Below, in pieces: positions 52,461 through 61,357 of a stretch of DNA of 64,000 nt. Below the pieces are notes generated by a model. The model saw only the letters and a program-made list of their open reading frames with translations. It did not search any database and had not been told where the DNA came from. This DNA comes from CADEDH01 sp050330635. GTDB taxonomy: Bacteria; Actinomycetota; Acidimicrobiia; Acidimicrobiales; SZUA-35. The translations under genes and the position numbers were made by a program. Within the stretch, counting starts at the first letter, position 1. Every line of letters begins with the position of its first letter. The stretch lies in the NCBI GenBank assembly GCA_050330635.1, contig JBHJNQ010000002.1:90053-154052 (forward strand), given 5' to 3'.

Positions 52461-53135
52461 TCAGGCGTCGGCGGGGGCGACGGTGAGGACGTCGACGGCG
52501 AGGCCCGGCACCATCACCTGCTCCGGGGCCATTTCACCGACCTCGCACAGCTCCACGGCCTCCACCAGCACCCGGTCGGCGGCCCAGCACATGACCTCGT
52601 TGTAGTTGCGCTCCCCGTCACGCCAGGACAGGTTGCCGGCCAGGTCGGCCACCGTGGCCTGCACCAGGGCCACGTCGGCCCGCAGGGCCGTCTCGAGCAC
52701 GCACGGCACCCCGTCGAAGGTACGGGTCTCGTCGGTGGACCGGAACCGGCCCACGGCCGCCGCCGCCACGTAGAAGGCGGGGATCCCGGCCCCACCGGCC
52801 CGGATCCGCTCGGCCAGCACCCCCTGGGAGCACAGCTCCACGGTCAGCTCACCGGCCTGGGCCCGCCGCTCGAACGGCCGGTCGGTGTTCGCCGTCCCGG
52901 CGTAGGATCCGAACGAGGTGATCATCCGGGTCACCGCCCCGGCGGCGTGGAGGGGGTCGGACTGGGCGCTGCCGGCCATGATCACGGTCAGGTTCCGCCG
53001 TCCGGCCCGGGCCAGGGCGGCGACGAGCTCGTCGGGGGATCCGCACAGGCCCCACCCCCCGAGCATGACCGTCATCCCGTCCTCGATGCCGGCCACCGCC
53101 TCGTCGGCGTCGACCAGGGACACGGCGCCGCTCAC
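52461..53135 (-). CDS. Family I CoA-transferase, subunit A
   Basis: The 224-residue subunit has VMLGGWGLCGSPDELVAALA, the SCOT-type A motif (GGFGLCGxPE), and continues as VELCSQGVLAERIRAGGAGIPAFY. It pairs with the B subunit encoded directly before it; the GTG start overlaps the B stop (GTGA). The complex would move CoA between a dicarboxylate or acyl-CoA and another acid. The A/B split, sizes and coupling agree with known pairs. Start GTG at 53135. Confidence 0.9.
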   Translation of the reverse strand: MSGAVSLVDADEAVAGIEDGMTVMLGGWGLCGSPDELVAALARAGRRNLTVIMAGSAQSDPLHAAGAVTRMITSFGSYAGTANTDRPFERRAQAGELTVELCSQGVLAERIRAGGAGIPAFYVAAAAVGRFRSTDETRTFDGVPCVLETALRADVALVQATVADLAGNLSWRDGERNYNEVMCWAADRVLVEAVELCEVGEMAPEQVMVPGLAVDVLTVAPADA

Positions 53136-53815
53136 GCCGAGCCCTCGGCGGCGACGACCGGGGCCCCGGTGACGGCCCGCACCCGGTCGAGGTCGACCCC
53201 GGGGGCCAGACGATCGACCACGAAGGCGTCGCCAGTGGCGCGGAACGAGCCGAGCTCGGTGACGATCAGGTCGGGAGGGCGATCGGTGCCCACCGGCAGG
53301 TCGGTGGCCGCCACCAGCTTGGGCCGGCCCCGGCGGTCGGTGTGCTCGGTGGCCACGATGACCCGGGGTGTGGCCCCGGCGAGTTCGGGCGAGCCACCGG
53401 GGCAGCCCGAGGCCATGCCCGTGCCCCGGAAGTTGGCCAGACGACCGTCGACGGTCACCTCGAACGCCCCGAGCACGGTCACGTCGAGGCGGCCGGCCCG
53501 GATCATGGCGAACGAGCGGGTGTGGTCGCAGATGAACCCGCCCGGCCGCATCCGGTAGCTGGTGCCGAAAAACGCCAGCTCGGCCCCGGTGTCGGGCCCG
53601 AACCGATCCGACCCGAAGCCGACCACCCCGTGTTCGGCGTGGAAGACGATGCCCCGCTCGTCGGGCACGTGATGGGGCACCAGACCGGGAATCCCGATGC
53701 CGACGTTGACGAAGGTGTGGTCGTCGAGGTGGTTGGCCACGGCGGCGGCGATCCGCTCTCGCACCGGCAGCGCCGCCCGACCGTCCGTCGTCCCCACCGT
53801 GGGTCGCTCCGACAT
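53132..53815 (-). CDS. Family I CoA-transferase, subunit B
   Basis: The 227-residue subunit has the B-type start VNVGIGIPGLV and the catalytic Glu in HAEHGVVGFG (SCOT ExGxxG). The end VVDRLAPGVDLDRVRAVTGAPV is also family-like. It precedes and overlaps subunit A. The order B-A on this strand with GTGA overlap supports stoichiometric synthesis. ATG at 53815 is chosen over the upstream in-frame ATG because homology starts here. Confidence 0.9.
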   Translation of the reverse strand: MSERPTVGTTDGRAALPVRERIAAAVANHLDDHTFVNVGIGIPGLVPHHVPDERGIVFHAEHGVVGFGSDRFGPDTGAELAFFGTSYRMRPGGFICDHTRSFAMIRAGRLDVTVLGAFEVTVDGRLANFRGTGMASGCPGGSPELAGATPRVIVATEHTDRRGRPKLVAATDLPVGTDRPPDLIVTELGSFRATGDAFVVDRLAPGVDLDRVRAVTGAPVVAAEGSA

Positions 53816-53968
53816 CACCGCAGATTGCCACACTCGCCGGCCGGAGCGCACGGGCGGCTCAGCGACGGCGGAGGTGTCGGGGGAGCCCCCGACGGTCCCA
53901 CCCCCGGCGGTTCGTGAGCGTAGACCGGGGTGGGCTCGGCGACGTGGAGCGGGTGGGATCGGCGGCGG

Positions 53969-54688
53969 TCATGTGGAGGACTCCTCGGGCATCGGATCGG
54001 CGAGGTCGGGGCGCCGGCGGCGCAGCAGGCGGGCCACGGCCACCCCGCCCACCATCAACGCCACCGACACGGCCAGCAGCCTGCCGTCGAGGGAGGGTGA
54101 GGCATCGGTCAGCGACTCGAGCGACGCCCCGAACGACACGAAGGCGACCGTCCCGGCGATGGTTCCGAGGAAGGACCCGGCGAGGAAGGGCCAGAACCGC
54201 AGGCCGAGGGCACCGGCGGCCACCCCCACGGCGTCGAAGGGGGCGGCGAGGAGGCGGAGGACGAGGGTGGTCTCGAAGGGGTGGTCGACCAGACCGTCGA
54301 GCACCCGCCGGCCGACGGGCGGCGTCAACCGGCGGCGACCGGTGACGAAGCGGGCCGCCCCGTAGGTGGTGGCCGTCGACAGGTTCGAGCCCACGACGGT
54401 GTAGACGACCCCGGCCACCGGCCCGAAGGCCAGCCCGCCCAGCACGGTCAGCACCGAGGCCGGGAACAGGATCAGGGGTCGGAGGGCGTAGACGAGAACG
54501 TAGAGCAGGGGCCCCCACCAGTTGCCGGCGAGGACCGAACGCAGCGACTCGGCGGCGTCGAGTGGCCCGATCCCCCGGGCCCGGGACACGCCCAGCCAGC
54601 CAACGACGGCGCCCACCCACACCACGAGGGCCACCGCCCGCCGCCGGCCGTCGCCCGCCCGGCCCGGCTCGGCCGGAACGGCGCTCAT
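53969..54688 (-). CDS. VTT-domain (TVP38/DedA-like) membrane protein
   Basis: The 239-residue protein has about five to six transmembrane helices and the VTT core: LRPLILFPASVLTVLGGLAFGPVAGVVY, LVLRLLAAPFDAVGVAAGALGLRF and FLGTIAGTVAFVSFG. DedA/TVP38-type proteins move or flip lipids. Its ATG overlaps the stop of the CDP-alcohol phosphatidyltransferase-like gene by 4 nt, so the pair likely act together in phospholipid handling. Confidence 0.88.
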   Translation of the reverse strand: MSAVPAEPGRAGDGRRRAVALVVWVGAVVGWLGVSRARGIGPLDAAESLRSVLAGNWWGPLLYVLVYALRPLILFPASVLTVLGGLAFGPVAGVVYTVVGSNLSTATTYGAARFVTGRRRLTPPVGRRVLDGLVDHPFETTLVLRLLAAPFDAVGVAAGALGLRFWPFLAGSFLGTIAGTVAFVSFGASLESLTDASPSLDGRLLAVSVALMVGGVAVARLLRRRRPDLADPMPEESST

Positions 54689-55386
54689 CGTCGCTGTCCT
54701 GCGGTGGCCGGCCGGTGATCGTCGGGGGCCAGGCGGCGCCAGGCACCGACCGTGCGGGCCACGGCGGTCACGGCCACGGCCACCGCCATCAGCCCCAGCC
54801 ACCACACGGCCAGCGCGGGCACGGCCAGGAGGACGGTGACGAACACGATGGTCTCCGTCCCCTCCACCAGGCCCGACGGGAGGGTGACGGTGGTCGGCTC
54901 ACCCCGGGCCGCCGCCCCGGCGGCCCGCTTCTCCAGCACCGCCGACAGCATGGTGACGGTCACGATGTTGACGTAGAAGGTGGCGAGGAGGACGGCCGTC
55001 GCCACCCACACCACCCCGTCGTCGCGCCCCACGGCGAACCCGATGGGTACGGCGGCATACACGGTGGCATCGGCCACGAGATCGACGTAGCCGCCCCGAT
55101 CCGACGTCGCCCCCCGGTGGCGGGCCACCTCACCGTCGAGGCCGTCGGCCAACCGGTTGGCCAACCACGCCGCCACGGCGGCCGCATACCAGCCGGCGGC
55201 GGCGAGGGCGGCGGCCCCCAGGCCGAGGGCGAGACCGGCCATCGTGACGGCGGTGGCGGGGACGGCGGTCAGCCGTTGGGCCACCGGGGCGAGGAGCCGA
55301 GCCTTCGGTTCTCGCAGGGCACGATCGAACACGGGAGGGACAACCGGTTCGGGCCCTGTCGGCTTCCCGTGGGGCCTCGCCGCCAT
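54685..55386 (-). CDS. CDP-alcohol phosphatidyltransferase-like protein
   Basis: The 233-residue membrane enzyme has the family signature DGxxAR...GxxxDxxxD, seen as DGLDGEVARHRGATS with GGYVDLVAD (about residues 82-107), which binds CDP and two metal ions. About five to six helices surround it. It likely makes phosphatidyl or similar lipids. The following VTT gene overlaps by 4 nt. ATG at 55386 is used; the DGEV variation from DG(x)2AR is within the family. Confidence 0.88.
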   Translation of the reverse strand: MAARPHGKPTGPEPVVPPVFDRALREPKARLLAPVAQRLTAVPATAVTMAGLALGLGAAALAAAGWYAAAVAAWLANRLADGLDGEVARHRGATSDRGGYVDLVADATVYAAVPIGFAVGRDDGVVWVATAVLLATFYVNIVTVTMLSAVLEKRAAGAAARGEPTTVTLPSGLVEGTETIVFVTVLLAVPALAVWWLGLMAVAVAVTAVARTVGAWRRLAPDDHRPATAGQRR

Positions 55387-55485
55387 CGCCGCCCTCCGTT
55401 GCCGCCCCGGGGCCGGCGGCCGGGGGCCGGGGCCTTGGGCCGGGGGCCGGGCTACCCCCGCCGGGGCCGAACTACGCTCGGCGCC

Positions 55486-55797
55486 GTGAGCAACGAGAGC
55501 CAACGCATGCCCGTCTACGACTTCATCCCCGAGCTGGGCCGCCTCCGAGACGACGTCCTGTTCGGCGACGTGTGGGAGAACCCCGACCTGTCGAAGCGGG
55601 ACCGGAGCCTGATCACGGTGGCCATGCTGGCCGCCCTCTACCGGACCGAGGAGCTGCAGGGTCACCTCCGCCGAGCTCTCGACAACGGGGTGACCGAGGA
55701 CGAGCTGAAGGCCCTCATCACCCATGTCGCCTTCTATGCCGGCTGGCCGTGCGCGGTCAACGCCGGTCGGGTGGCCAGCGACGTGTTCGGGTCGTGA
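55486..55797 (+). CDS. Carboxymuconolactone decarboxylase-like (AhpD-fold) protein
   Basis: The 103-residue protein has an AhpD/CMD fold: LSKRDRSLITVAMLAALYRTEELQGH, then VTEDELKALITHVAFYAGWPCAVNA. Only one Cys (WPCAV) is seen where AhpD has CxxC, so decarboxylase or lactonase-like rather than peroxidase function is likely. GTG at 55486 is the start. It is followed by the dehydrogenase gene 2 bp later. Confidence 0.88.
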   Translation: MSNESQRMPVYDFIPELGRLRDDVLFGDVWENPDLSKRDRSLITVAMLAALYRTEELQGHLRRALDNGVTEDELKALITHVAFYAGWPCAVNAGRVASDVFGS

Positions 55798-55798
55798 C

Positions 55799-56800
55799 GT
55801 GAGCGACGGCGACGCAGCGGGCACCGGGGGCGGCGACATCACGGGAGCGGGACTCGACGGGATCACCGTCGGGTTCATCGGGCTGGGAACGATGGGCTCG
55901 AAGATGGCGGCCAACGCCGCCGCCGGCGGGGTGGCGTTCGTGGTGACCGACCTCGACCGGGCCACGGCCGCCGGGCTCGAGGAGGCGGGGGCCGAGTGGG
56001 CCGACACCGCGGCCGAGGTGGCGGCTCGGAGCGACGTGGTGTTCACCTCGCTGCCAGGACCGGCCGAGGTGGAGGCGGTGGCCACCGGCTTCGACGGCAT
56101 CGGCGACGGGGGACGGCCCGGCCTGACCTGGTTCGACCTCAGCACCAACTCACCGTCGGTCGTGCGCCGGATCCACGCCGCCCTGGCCCCCAAGGGCATC
56201 GAGGTGCTCGACGCCCCGGTCAGCGGCGGACCCGACGGGGCGGCGGCGGGACGGTTGGCGGTGTGGGTGGGAGGCGACGAGGCCACCTTCGAGCAATGGC
56301 GGCCCGTGTTGTTGACCTTCAGCGACGAGCCCCACCTGCTCGGCCCCATCGGGGCCGGTTCGGCGGCCAAGCTGGTGCACAACTGCAGCGGCTACATCAT
56401 CCAGACGGCCCTGGCCGAGACGTTCACCCTGGGGGTGAAGGCCGGGGTTGACCCCGACCGGCTGTGGGAGGCGGTGCGCAACGGGGCCCTGGGCCGGCGC
56501 CGCACGTTCGACACCCTGGCCCGCAACTTCCTGCCCGGGCGGTTCGACCCGCCCGACTTCGCTCTGGCCCTGGCCCGCAAGGACGTGACCCTGGCCTGCG
56601 AGCTGGGCCGGGAGCTCGACGTGCCCATGCGGCTGGCCAACCTGACCCTCCAGGAGCTGACCGAGGCCATCAACCGGGGGTGGGCGGGCCGGGATTCCCG
56701 CTCCACGATGCTGCTCCAGGAGGAACGGGCCGGGGTGGAGGTGCGGGTCTCCCCCGACCGCATCGCCGAGATAGTCGACGGCGACCGCCACCGGGGCTGA
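55799..56800 (+). CDS. 3-hydroxyisobutyrate dehydrogenase-like enzyme
   Basis: The 333-residue enzyme has the beta-hydroxyacid dehydrogenase motifs: GFIGLGTMGSKMAANAA (cofactor loop), VLDAPVSGGPDGA (substrate loop) and GAGSAAKLVHNCSGYI with the catalytic lysine. Relatives oxidise 3-hydroxyisobutyrate or tartronate semialdehyde. It likely forms an operon with the upstream CMD-like gene. GTG at 55799 is used; two TMs and signal peptides are absent, consistent with a cytoplasmic enzyme. Confidence 0.9.
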   Translation: MSDGDAAGTGGGDITGAGLDGITVGFIGLGTMGSKMAANAAAGGVAFVVTDLDRATAAGLEEAGAEWADTAAEVAARSDVVFTSLPGPAEVEAVATGFDGIGDGGRPGLTWFDLSTNSPSVVRRIHAALAPKGIEVLDAPVSGGPDGAAAGRLAVWVGGDEATFEQWRPVLLTFSDEPHLLGPIGAGSAAKLVHNCSGYIIQTALAETFTLGVKAGVDPDRLWEAVRNGALGRRRTFDTLARNFLPGRFDPPDFALALARKDVTLACELGRELDVPMRLANLTLQELTEAINRGWAGRDSRSTMLLQEERAGVEVRVSPDRIAEIVDGDRHRG

Positions 56801-56808
56801 AGGCCCGG

Positions 56809-57531
56809 CTACTGGGGCACGATCCGCATCGAGTCGATCAGGTCGAGGCTGAGGCCGTAGCCCACCGCATCCGACGGCTCGCCCACCGCCGCCGGCGCCA
56901 GCACGGCCCACACCACGATGGCGTGGGTCACGGCGGGGCCGAACTCGGTCGGCACGTCGATCACTGCTGACAGAGCCACGAAGCCGTCCCGTCGATCGGA
57001 CTCGTGGACGAAGACGACAGCCCGGTTCGGTTCCTCCACGTCGATCCGCTCCAGGATGGGCAGGTCGCGACCGCTGGCTCCGGAGTTGAGGAGCTGGAGG
57101 GCGAGGATGTCGGGTTCCTGGCCGACGGCGAGCTCGTCCTCGACTTGCACCACGAAGTCGTCGAAGCTCCGGCCACCGCTGCTGACGAACAGTTCACCGG
57201 CGATGACGGTCGTGTCGGCCAGCTGGTCCTGCTGGATGACGAAGAGGCACTGATCGTCGTCGGGAGAGACGTCGGTCGCCAGCCACTCGTCGGGGAGCAC
57301 GAGCTCGGGACCAGTGCTGAAGCACGGCGTGACGAGCACCGCCTCGCCCACGGGGTCGGCCGCTGGGGCGTCGGTTCCGGCCGCTCCCGTTCCGGCCGGC
57401 CCGGGGTCGTCGCCGCTGCAGGCCGCCAGGGCTGGCAGCGCTCCCAGGGCCACGACGAGGGTCAGCGCCACCTGGATGGGTCGAACCACGCGTCGCCGGG
57501 CTGGCCGGGTGTGAACATGCCGTTGCGTCAT
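56809..57531 (-). CDS. Lipoprotein of unknown function
   Basis: The 240-residue protein has a basic signal start (RPARRRVVRPIQVALTLVVA) and a lipobox ALAACSGD near residue 38. A Gly/Ala/Pro linker follows, then a domain with DEWLATDVSPDDDQCLFVIQ. I do not recognise the family. Convergent with the dehydrogenase gene (8 bp apart) and divergent from the PhyH gene. ATG at 57531 follows AAGGAGG. Confidence 0.8.
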   Translation of the reverse strand: MTQRHVHTRPARRRVVRPIQVALTLVVALGALPALAACSGDDPGPAGTGAAGTDAPAADPVGEAVLVTPCFSTGPELVLPDEWLATDVSPDDDQCLFVIQQDQLADTTVIAGELFVSSGGRSFDDFVVQVEDELAVGQEPDILALQLLNSGASGRDLPILERIDVEEPNRAVVFVHESDRRDGFVALSAVIDVPTEFGPAVTHAIVVWAVLAPAAVGEPSDAVGYGLSLDLIDSMRIVPQ

Positions 57532-57695
57532 CGTCGCCTCCTTGCCTCCGATCAACCTAGAGGTCGGCTGGACGCAGCAGCCGTCGCGTCATCGGTGCCG
57601 ATGCGTGTCGACTCGACGGGCGACGCAGGTCGAACCAGGTTGACGCCGGAGCGGATCCCGAGAAAGATGACTGCAGTCAGAAAGGTGGAACCGAG

Positions 57696-58535
57696 ATGCG
57701 GATCCTGACACCGGAGGAGTTGGCCGACTTTCGCCGCGACGGGGTGGTGCACGTGCGGCGGGCGGTCGACGACGAGCTCGTACTCCGGATCGCCGCCGCC
57801 ATCGATCGCATCGCCAGCCAACCGCCGGGTCCCGATGGCCGGCGCCGGGGCACCGGGCTCGATCGTCATCTCTGCGCCACCGACGACGAGTTCCGGGCCC
57901 TGTGCACCGTTACCGGCCTCGCCGCCGTCGCCGCTCAGGCCACCGGTTCCGAGACGATCCGCATCTACTTCGACCAGATCTTCATCAAGCCGGCCAACTC
58001 GCCCGACGCCGAGTTCGCCTGGCACCAGGACGCCCCGTACTGGCCCATCGGCGGCACCCAGGTCGTGTCGACCTGGCTGTCGCTCACCGCCAACAACGCT
58101 GACTCCAGCGCCCTCGAATTCGTCCGGGGCTCCCACACTTGGGACACGGTGTACCGACCGGCCTCGGCCGACGGCACCAGGGAGACGATGAACAAGATGT
58201 GGGACGGGTTCGGCGATCTGGCCCACTCGATCCCCGACGAGATCATCGCCTTCGAGGACCACCCCGACCGCTACGACATCGTCAGCTTCGACGTCGAGCC
58301 GGGCGACGCGCTCCTGTTCGACTACCGGATCCTCCATCGCAGCCGGGGTAACCCCACCCCGACCGACCGGGTCGCCATCTCCTGGCGCTGGCTCGGCGAC
58401 GAGGCCATCTGGGACTGGGTCCGCGGGGTCGACCCGGTGATCAACCCGGAGCACACGTTCCTCCAGCCGGGTGATCCCATCACCGACGACGAGACCTTCC
58501 CCGTCGTCCACCGGGTGGCGGCGGCGACCGTCTGA
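57696..58535 (+). CDS. Phytanoyl-CoA dioxygenase (PhyH) family enzyme
   Basis: The 279-residue protein has the Fe(II)/2-oxoglutarate facial triad: H110 and D112 in AWHQDAPYW and distal H214 in RILHRSRGN, followed by an Arg for 2-oxoglutarate. PhyH-type enzymes hydroxylate fatty acyl, phytanoyl or natural-product substrates. Length is typical. It is followed by a strong hairpin. The substrate is not indicated by neighbours. Confidence 0.9.
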   Translation: MRILTPEELADFRRDGVVHVRRAVDDELVLRIAAAIDRIASQPPGPDGRRRGTGLDRHLCATDDEFRALCTVTGLAAVAAQATGSETIRIYFDQIFIKPANSPDAEFAWHQDAPYWPIGGTQVVSTWLSLTANNADSSALEFVRGSHTWDTVYRPASADGTRETMNKMWDGFGDLAHSIPDEIIAFEDHPDRYDIVSFDVEPGDALLFDYRILHRSRGNPTPTDRVAISWRWLGDEAIWDWVRGVDPVINPEHTFLQPGDPITDDETFPVVHRVAAATV

Positions 58536-58607
58536 TGGAGCCGCCCCACCAGGAGCGGGGCTTCCCGGTTCCGCCTCTGCGGCACCTCGCGAACCGATCT
58601 CGGCCCG

Positions 58608-58653
58608 GCCTGGGTCGGGGGCCCCGACGTCCCCCCGCACCCCCGACCCAGGC
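58608..58653 (+). terminator. 14-bp perfect GC hairpin
   Basis: GCCTGGGTCGGGGG and CCCCCGACCCAGGC flank an 18-nt loop, 73 bp after the PhyH stop. It probably ends that transcript. A GCTAGGCC duplication (58681 and 58692) follows. Confidence 0.6.
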
Positions 58654-58689
58654 TGCGGCCATGGCTCTCCCCCATCGGCAGCTAGGCCT

Positions 58690-58872
58690 CAGCTAGGCCG
58701 GTCCGGCCTGTCGGTCTCGGTGCTGTCGCTCGAGTCGTGGTTGAAAGATGGGCGCCCCGAACCGGACGTCGCCCTGGCCGTCATGGCCGCCGGGCACGAG
58801 GCCGGCATCACCTTCCTCGACGACGCCCGCTACGACGACGAGACCGGTACCGCCCCCCTGCCGACCGGGTGA
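58690..58872 (+). pseudogene. Aldo/keto reductase N-terminal fragment
   Basis: Sixty residues (QLGRSGLSVSVLSLESWL, AGITFLDDARYDDETGTAPL, PTG) match the start of AKR family oxidoreductases up to the region before the catalytic Tyr/Lys, then a stop ends the frame. The start codon itself is missing or lies in the repeat. The remaining 250 residues are absent. The next real gene begins at 58976. Confidence 0.65.
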
Positions 58873-58975
58873 TCGGAGGGCCGCTGTCACCGGCCGTCAG
58901 TACCGTCTCTGCATCGGAGTCGACGCTCCCGCCATCTCGAACGCCGCTTGTCAGCGCCGGGGAAACGAGAGCATC

Positions 58976-59464
58976 ATGACGATCAGTGAGAACGACCGGC
59001 TCGACCTCCGTCGGGCCCTCGAAACGGCCCTCGGCGACCATCGCCTGGCGGCCATCGCCATGGAAGCCATGCCACCGCTCGACTACGACCAGCTCGCCAC
59101 CTCCGGTGACCTCCGGATCCTCACCGCCGAGCTGCGCGGCGAGATGACCGAACTGCGAGCCGAGTTCCGTGGTGAGATGGTCGAACTGCGCGGCGAGATG
59201 ACCGAACTGCGAGCCGAGTTCCGTGGTGAGATGGCCGAACTGCGGGGCGAGATGGCCGAACTGCGGGGCGAGATGGCCGAACTGCGGGCCGAGATCCGTG
59301 GCGGGATGGCCGAGCTGGGCGGCGGCTTGCTGAACTCCAGAGGCGAGGTCGCAGCCGAGTTCGCCAAGGTCCGGACCGAGGTGACCACCAATCTCCGGCT
59401 CATGCTGGCCGGTCAGCTGGCCACGACGATGATGTTGGGGGCCTGGGTCGTCGCCGTGACATGA
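58976..59464 (+). CDS. Coiled-coil membrane protein with 7/11-residue repeats
   Basis: The 162-residue protein has a helical start (LRRALETALGDHRLAAIAME), a repeat domain (about residues 48-115) of ELRGEMx heptads and ELRAEFRGEMx hendecads, and a C-terminal transmembrane helix (LMLAGQLATTMMLGAWVVAV). Similar proteins in actinobacteria resemble CCDC90/DUF1640 (MCU-regulator-like) coiled-coil membrane proteins. DNA of the repeats is nearly identical, which favours slippage. The function is unknown. Confidence 0.8.
   Translation: MTISENDRLDLRRALETALGDHRLAAIAMEAMPPLDYDQLATSGDLRILTAELRGEMTELRAEFRGEMVELRGEMTELRAEFRGEMAELRGEMAELRGEMAELRAEIRGGMAELGGGLLNSRGEVAAEFAKVRTEVTTNLRLMLAGQLATTMMLGAWVVAVT
59120..59300. 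repeat. In-gene 21/33-bp coding repeats
   Basis: Units coding ELRGEMx (21 bp) and ELRAEFRGEMx (33 bp) alternate about seven times within the coiled-coil gene. Third-position differences are few, so recent copy-number change is likely. Confidence 0.75.
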
Positions 59465-59594
59465 ACGGCACCGGTGGCCATCGATCGGGCACCGGCCACA
59501 CGGCACCATCGGACAGCGCGCTAGCCGACGACACGGCGCCGGATTCGCGAGCGTCGTCGCATCCACCAACGACTCGTCCCGCCGGAGGGGTGAG

Positions 59595-60142
59595 TCACCC
59601 GGCCGTCAGGAAGGGGACGGCGGCGACGAGGAGCTCGTCCGGCGCCTCCTCGGCGATGAAGTGGCCGCAGTCAAGACCGCGGCCGGTCACGTCATCGGCC
59701 CACTGGCGCCACACGGGTACCAGGTCCCGGCCCGTCCCGCCCCACAGGGCGAGCATCGGGCAGGCGATGCGGTTGCCGGCCTCCCGGTCGGCGGCGTCGA
59801 GCTCGCAGTCGATCCGGGCGCCGGCCCGATAGTCGTCGCAGGTGGCGCGGATGGTCTGCTCGGTCCACGCTGCCCGGTAGGCGGCGTAGGCGTCATCGGT
59901 GATGGCCTCGGCCGAACCCGCCCACGAGCGGAGCATCGTCTCCAGGTAGAGCTCGCCATCGGCCGCGATCATCCGCTCGGGCAGCGGGGGACGCTGGGCC
60001 AGGAAGTACCAGTGCCAGATACGCAGACCGTCGAGGCCCGACACCTGCTCGAAGGTGGCCAGGGTGGGCACGATGTCGAGTTCTCCGCCCCCGACGTGGT
60101 GATGCGGCGGCTCTCGAAACCGGTGAAGAACGGATCGGTCAT
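59595..60142 (-). pseudogene. Alpha/beta hydrolase (haloacetate-dehalogenase-like) with internal deletion
   Basis: The start MTDPFFTGFESRRITTSGAE at 60142 matches the first 20 residues of dehalogenase-like hydrolases. After a frame change LDIVPTLATFEQVSGLDGLR through the catalytic-His region LDCGHFIAEEAPDEL follows to the end at 59595. The roughly 100 residues between, with the nucleophile Asp and the HGYP oxyanion loop, are missing. The C-terminal half alone cannot be active. Confidence 0.75.
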
Positions 60143-60258
60143 GTCACCAGCAAAGCCGGCACGTCCCTTTTCCTCAATCGGGGTCTCCGATCGGGCCAGT
60201 TCGATCGAGCCGAGCCGGGCTGCGCCCGGCCACCACCGACGGCCTCACTTCGACGGCC

Positions 60259-61215
60259 TCACGCCGCCGCCGTGGACACCAGGTACGGGGCGAGGTGGTG
60301 ACGCAGGATCTCCTCCCACGGGGTTGGGTGGAGATCGAAGGTGGTTTGCGCCGCTCGGGAGTCGAGGTGCCACGGCCGGTTGTGCTGGTGCATCACCTCG
60401 GGCATCTCCCGCAGGAAGGGCACGACCAGGGCGGCCCCCCGGCGCACCACGGCCGGGATCTGGGCCACCCGCACCGTGGGCACGCCGGCAACCTCGGCCA
60501 GGTCGTCGACCACCCGTTGGATCGGCCGGGCGGGGTGGGAGGGCACGTGCCAGGCCCGACCCCAGGCCCGCTCGTCGGCGGCCGCCGTCACCAGCAGCCG
60601 GGCCACGTCGGCGACGTGGGTGAAGGCGTGGGGCACGGTCGGATCGCCGATGACCCGGGCGGTCCGGCCCCGGAGCAGCCGGGGAACGACGGTGTCGCCC
60701 ACCTGGCTGTTGGCGGTGGCGCCCAGGTAGTCCGAGCCCCGGACCTCGGTGACCCGGACCCGGCCCGCCTCGTGGGCGGCGAGGGCGTCGGCCCACATCC
60801 GGGCCCGGACCCGGCCCTTGACCCCGGTGGCGGCCAGGGGCAGGTCCTCGCCGAGGCCGGGCTCGGTCAGCGCCGCCGGTGTCGGGCCGTAGACATAGAG
60901 GTTGGAGCAGGTGACGAGCACGGCGTCGGCCGCCTCCGCCGCCGCCAGCAGGGCGGTCGCCACCGGTGGCCAATCCCGGGTCCACCGATGGTAGGAGGGG
61001 TTGACGCAGTTGTAGATGGCCACGGCGCCCCGGCCGAGCGCAGTCAGCCGTTCGGTATTGGCGGCGTCGGCCGCCACCCGCTCGACGGCGGGGTGCTCGG
61101 GTCCGCCACCGGATCGGGTGACGATCCGGACATTGGCACCGGCGTCGACGAGCTGGTCCGCCACGGCGGTGCCGACCGGGCCGGCGCCGACGACGAGGTG
61201 CAGGGGTGCGGGCAT
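60259..61215 (-). CDS. NAD-dependent epimerase-like protein
   Basis: The 318-residue protein has an N-terminal Rossmann motif (GAGPVGTAVADQL) and YxxxK-like region replaced by WHVPSHP-type segments, characteristic of the atypical SDR/epimerase family (SDR_a5-like). NVRIVTRSG and YVYGPTPAALTE support this. It is divergent from the TetR gene, with twin operators in between, so it is the probable regulated gene. Substrate unknown. Confidence 0.85.
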   Translation of the reverse strand: MPAPLHLVVGAGPVGTAVADQLVDAGANVRIVTRSGGGPEHPAVERVAADAANTERLTALGRGAVAIYNCVNPSYHRWTRDWPPVATALLAAAEAADAVLVTCSNLYVYGPTPAALTEPGLGEDLPLAATGVKGRVRARMWADALAAHEAGRVRVTEVRGSDYLGATANSQVGDTVVPRLLRGRTARVIGDPTVPHAFTHVADVARLLVTAAADERAWGRAWHVPSHPARPIQRVVDDLAEVAGVPTVRVAQIPAVVRRGAALVVPFLREMPEVMHQHNRPWHLDSRAAQTTFDLHPTPWEEILRHHLAPYLVSTAAA

Positions 61216-61251
61216 GGGATCTCCCCAGGGGATGATGAGCGGTGATCTGTT

Positions 61252-61319
61252 ACGAGAGCAGCGCTCTCACCACCGAGGATGACAGCGGGATACCGAGCTG
61301 TCAAGAGCGCTGCTCTCGT
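61252..61319. promoter_or_regulatory. Twin inverted operators for a TetR regulator
   Basis: ACGAGAGCAGCGCTCTC (61252-61268) and its inverse complement AGAGCGCTGCTCTCGT (61304-61319) each form GAGAGC-N3-GCTCTC-type dyads. They lie between the divergent epimerase and TetR start codons, so the TetR protein probably represses both. A half copy follows at 61329-61335. Confidence 0.7.
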
Positions 61320-61357
61320 TTGTTGTCAGCGCTCTCGATAGGCGGCATCATCGGAGG

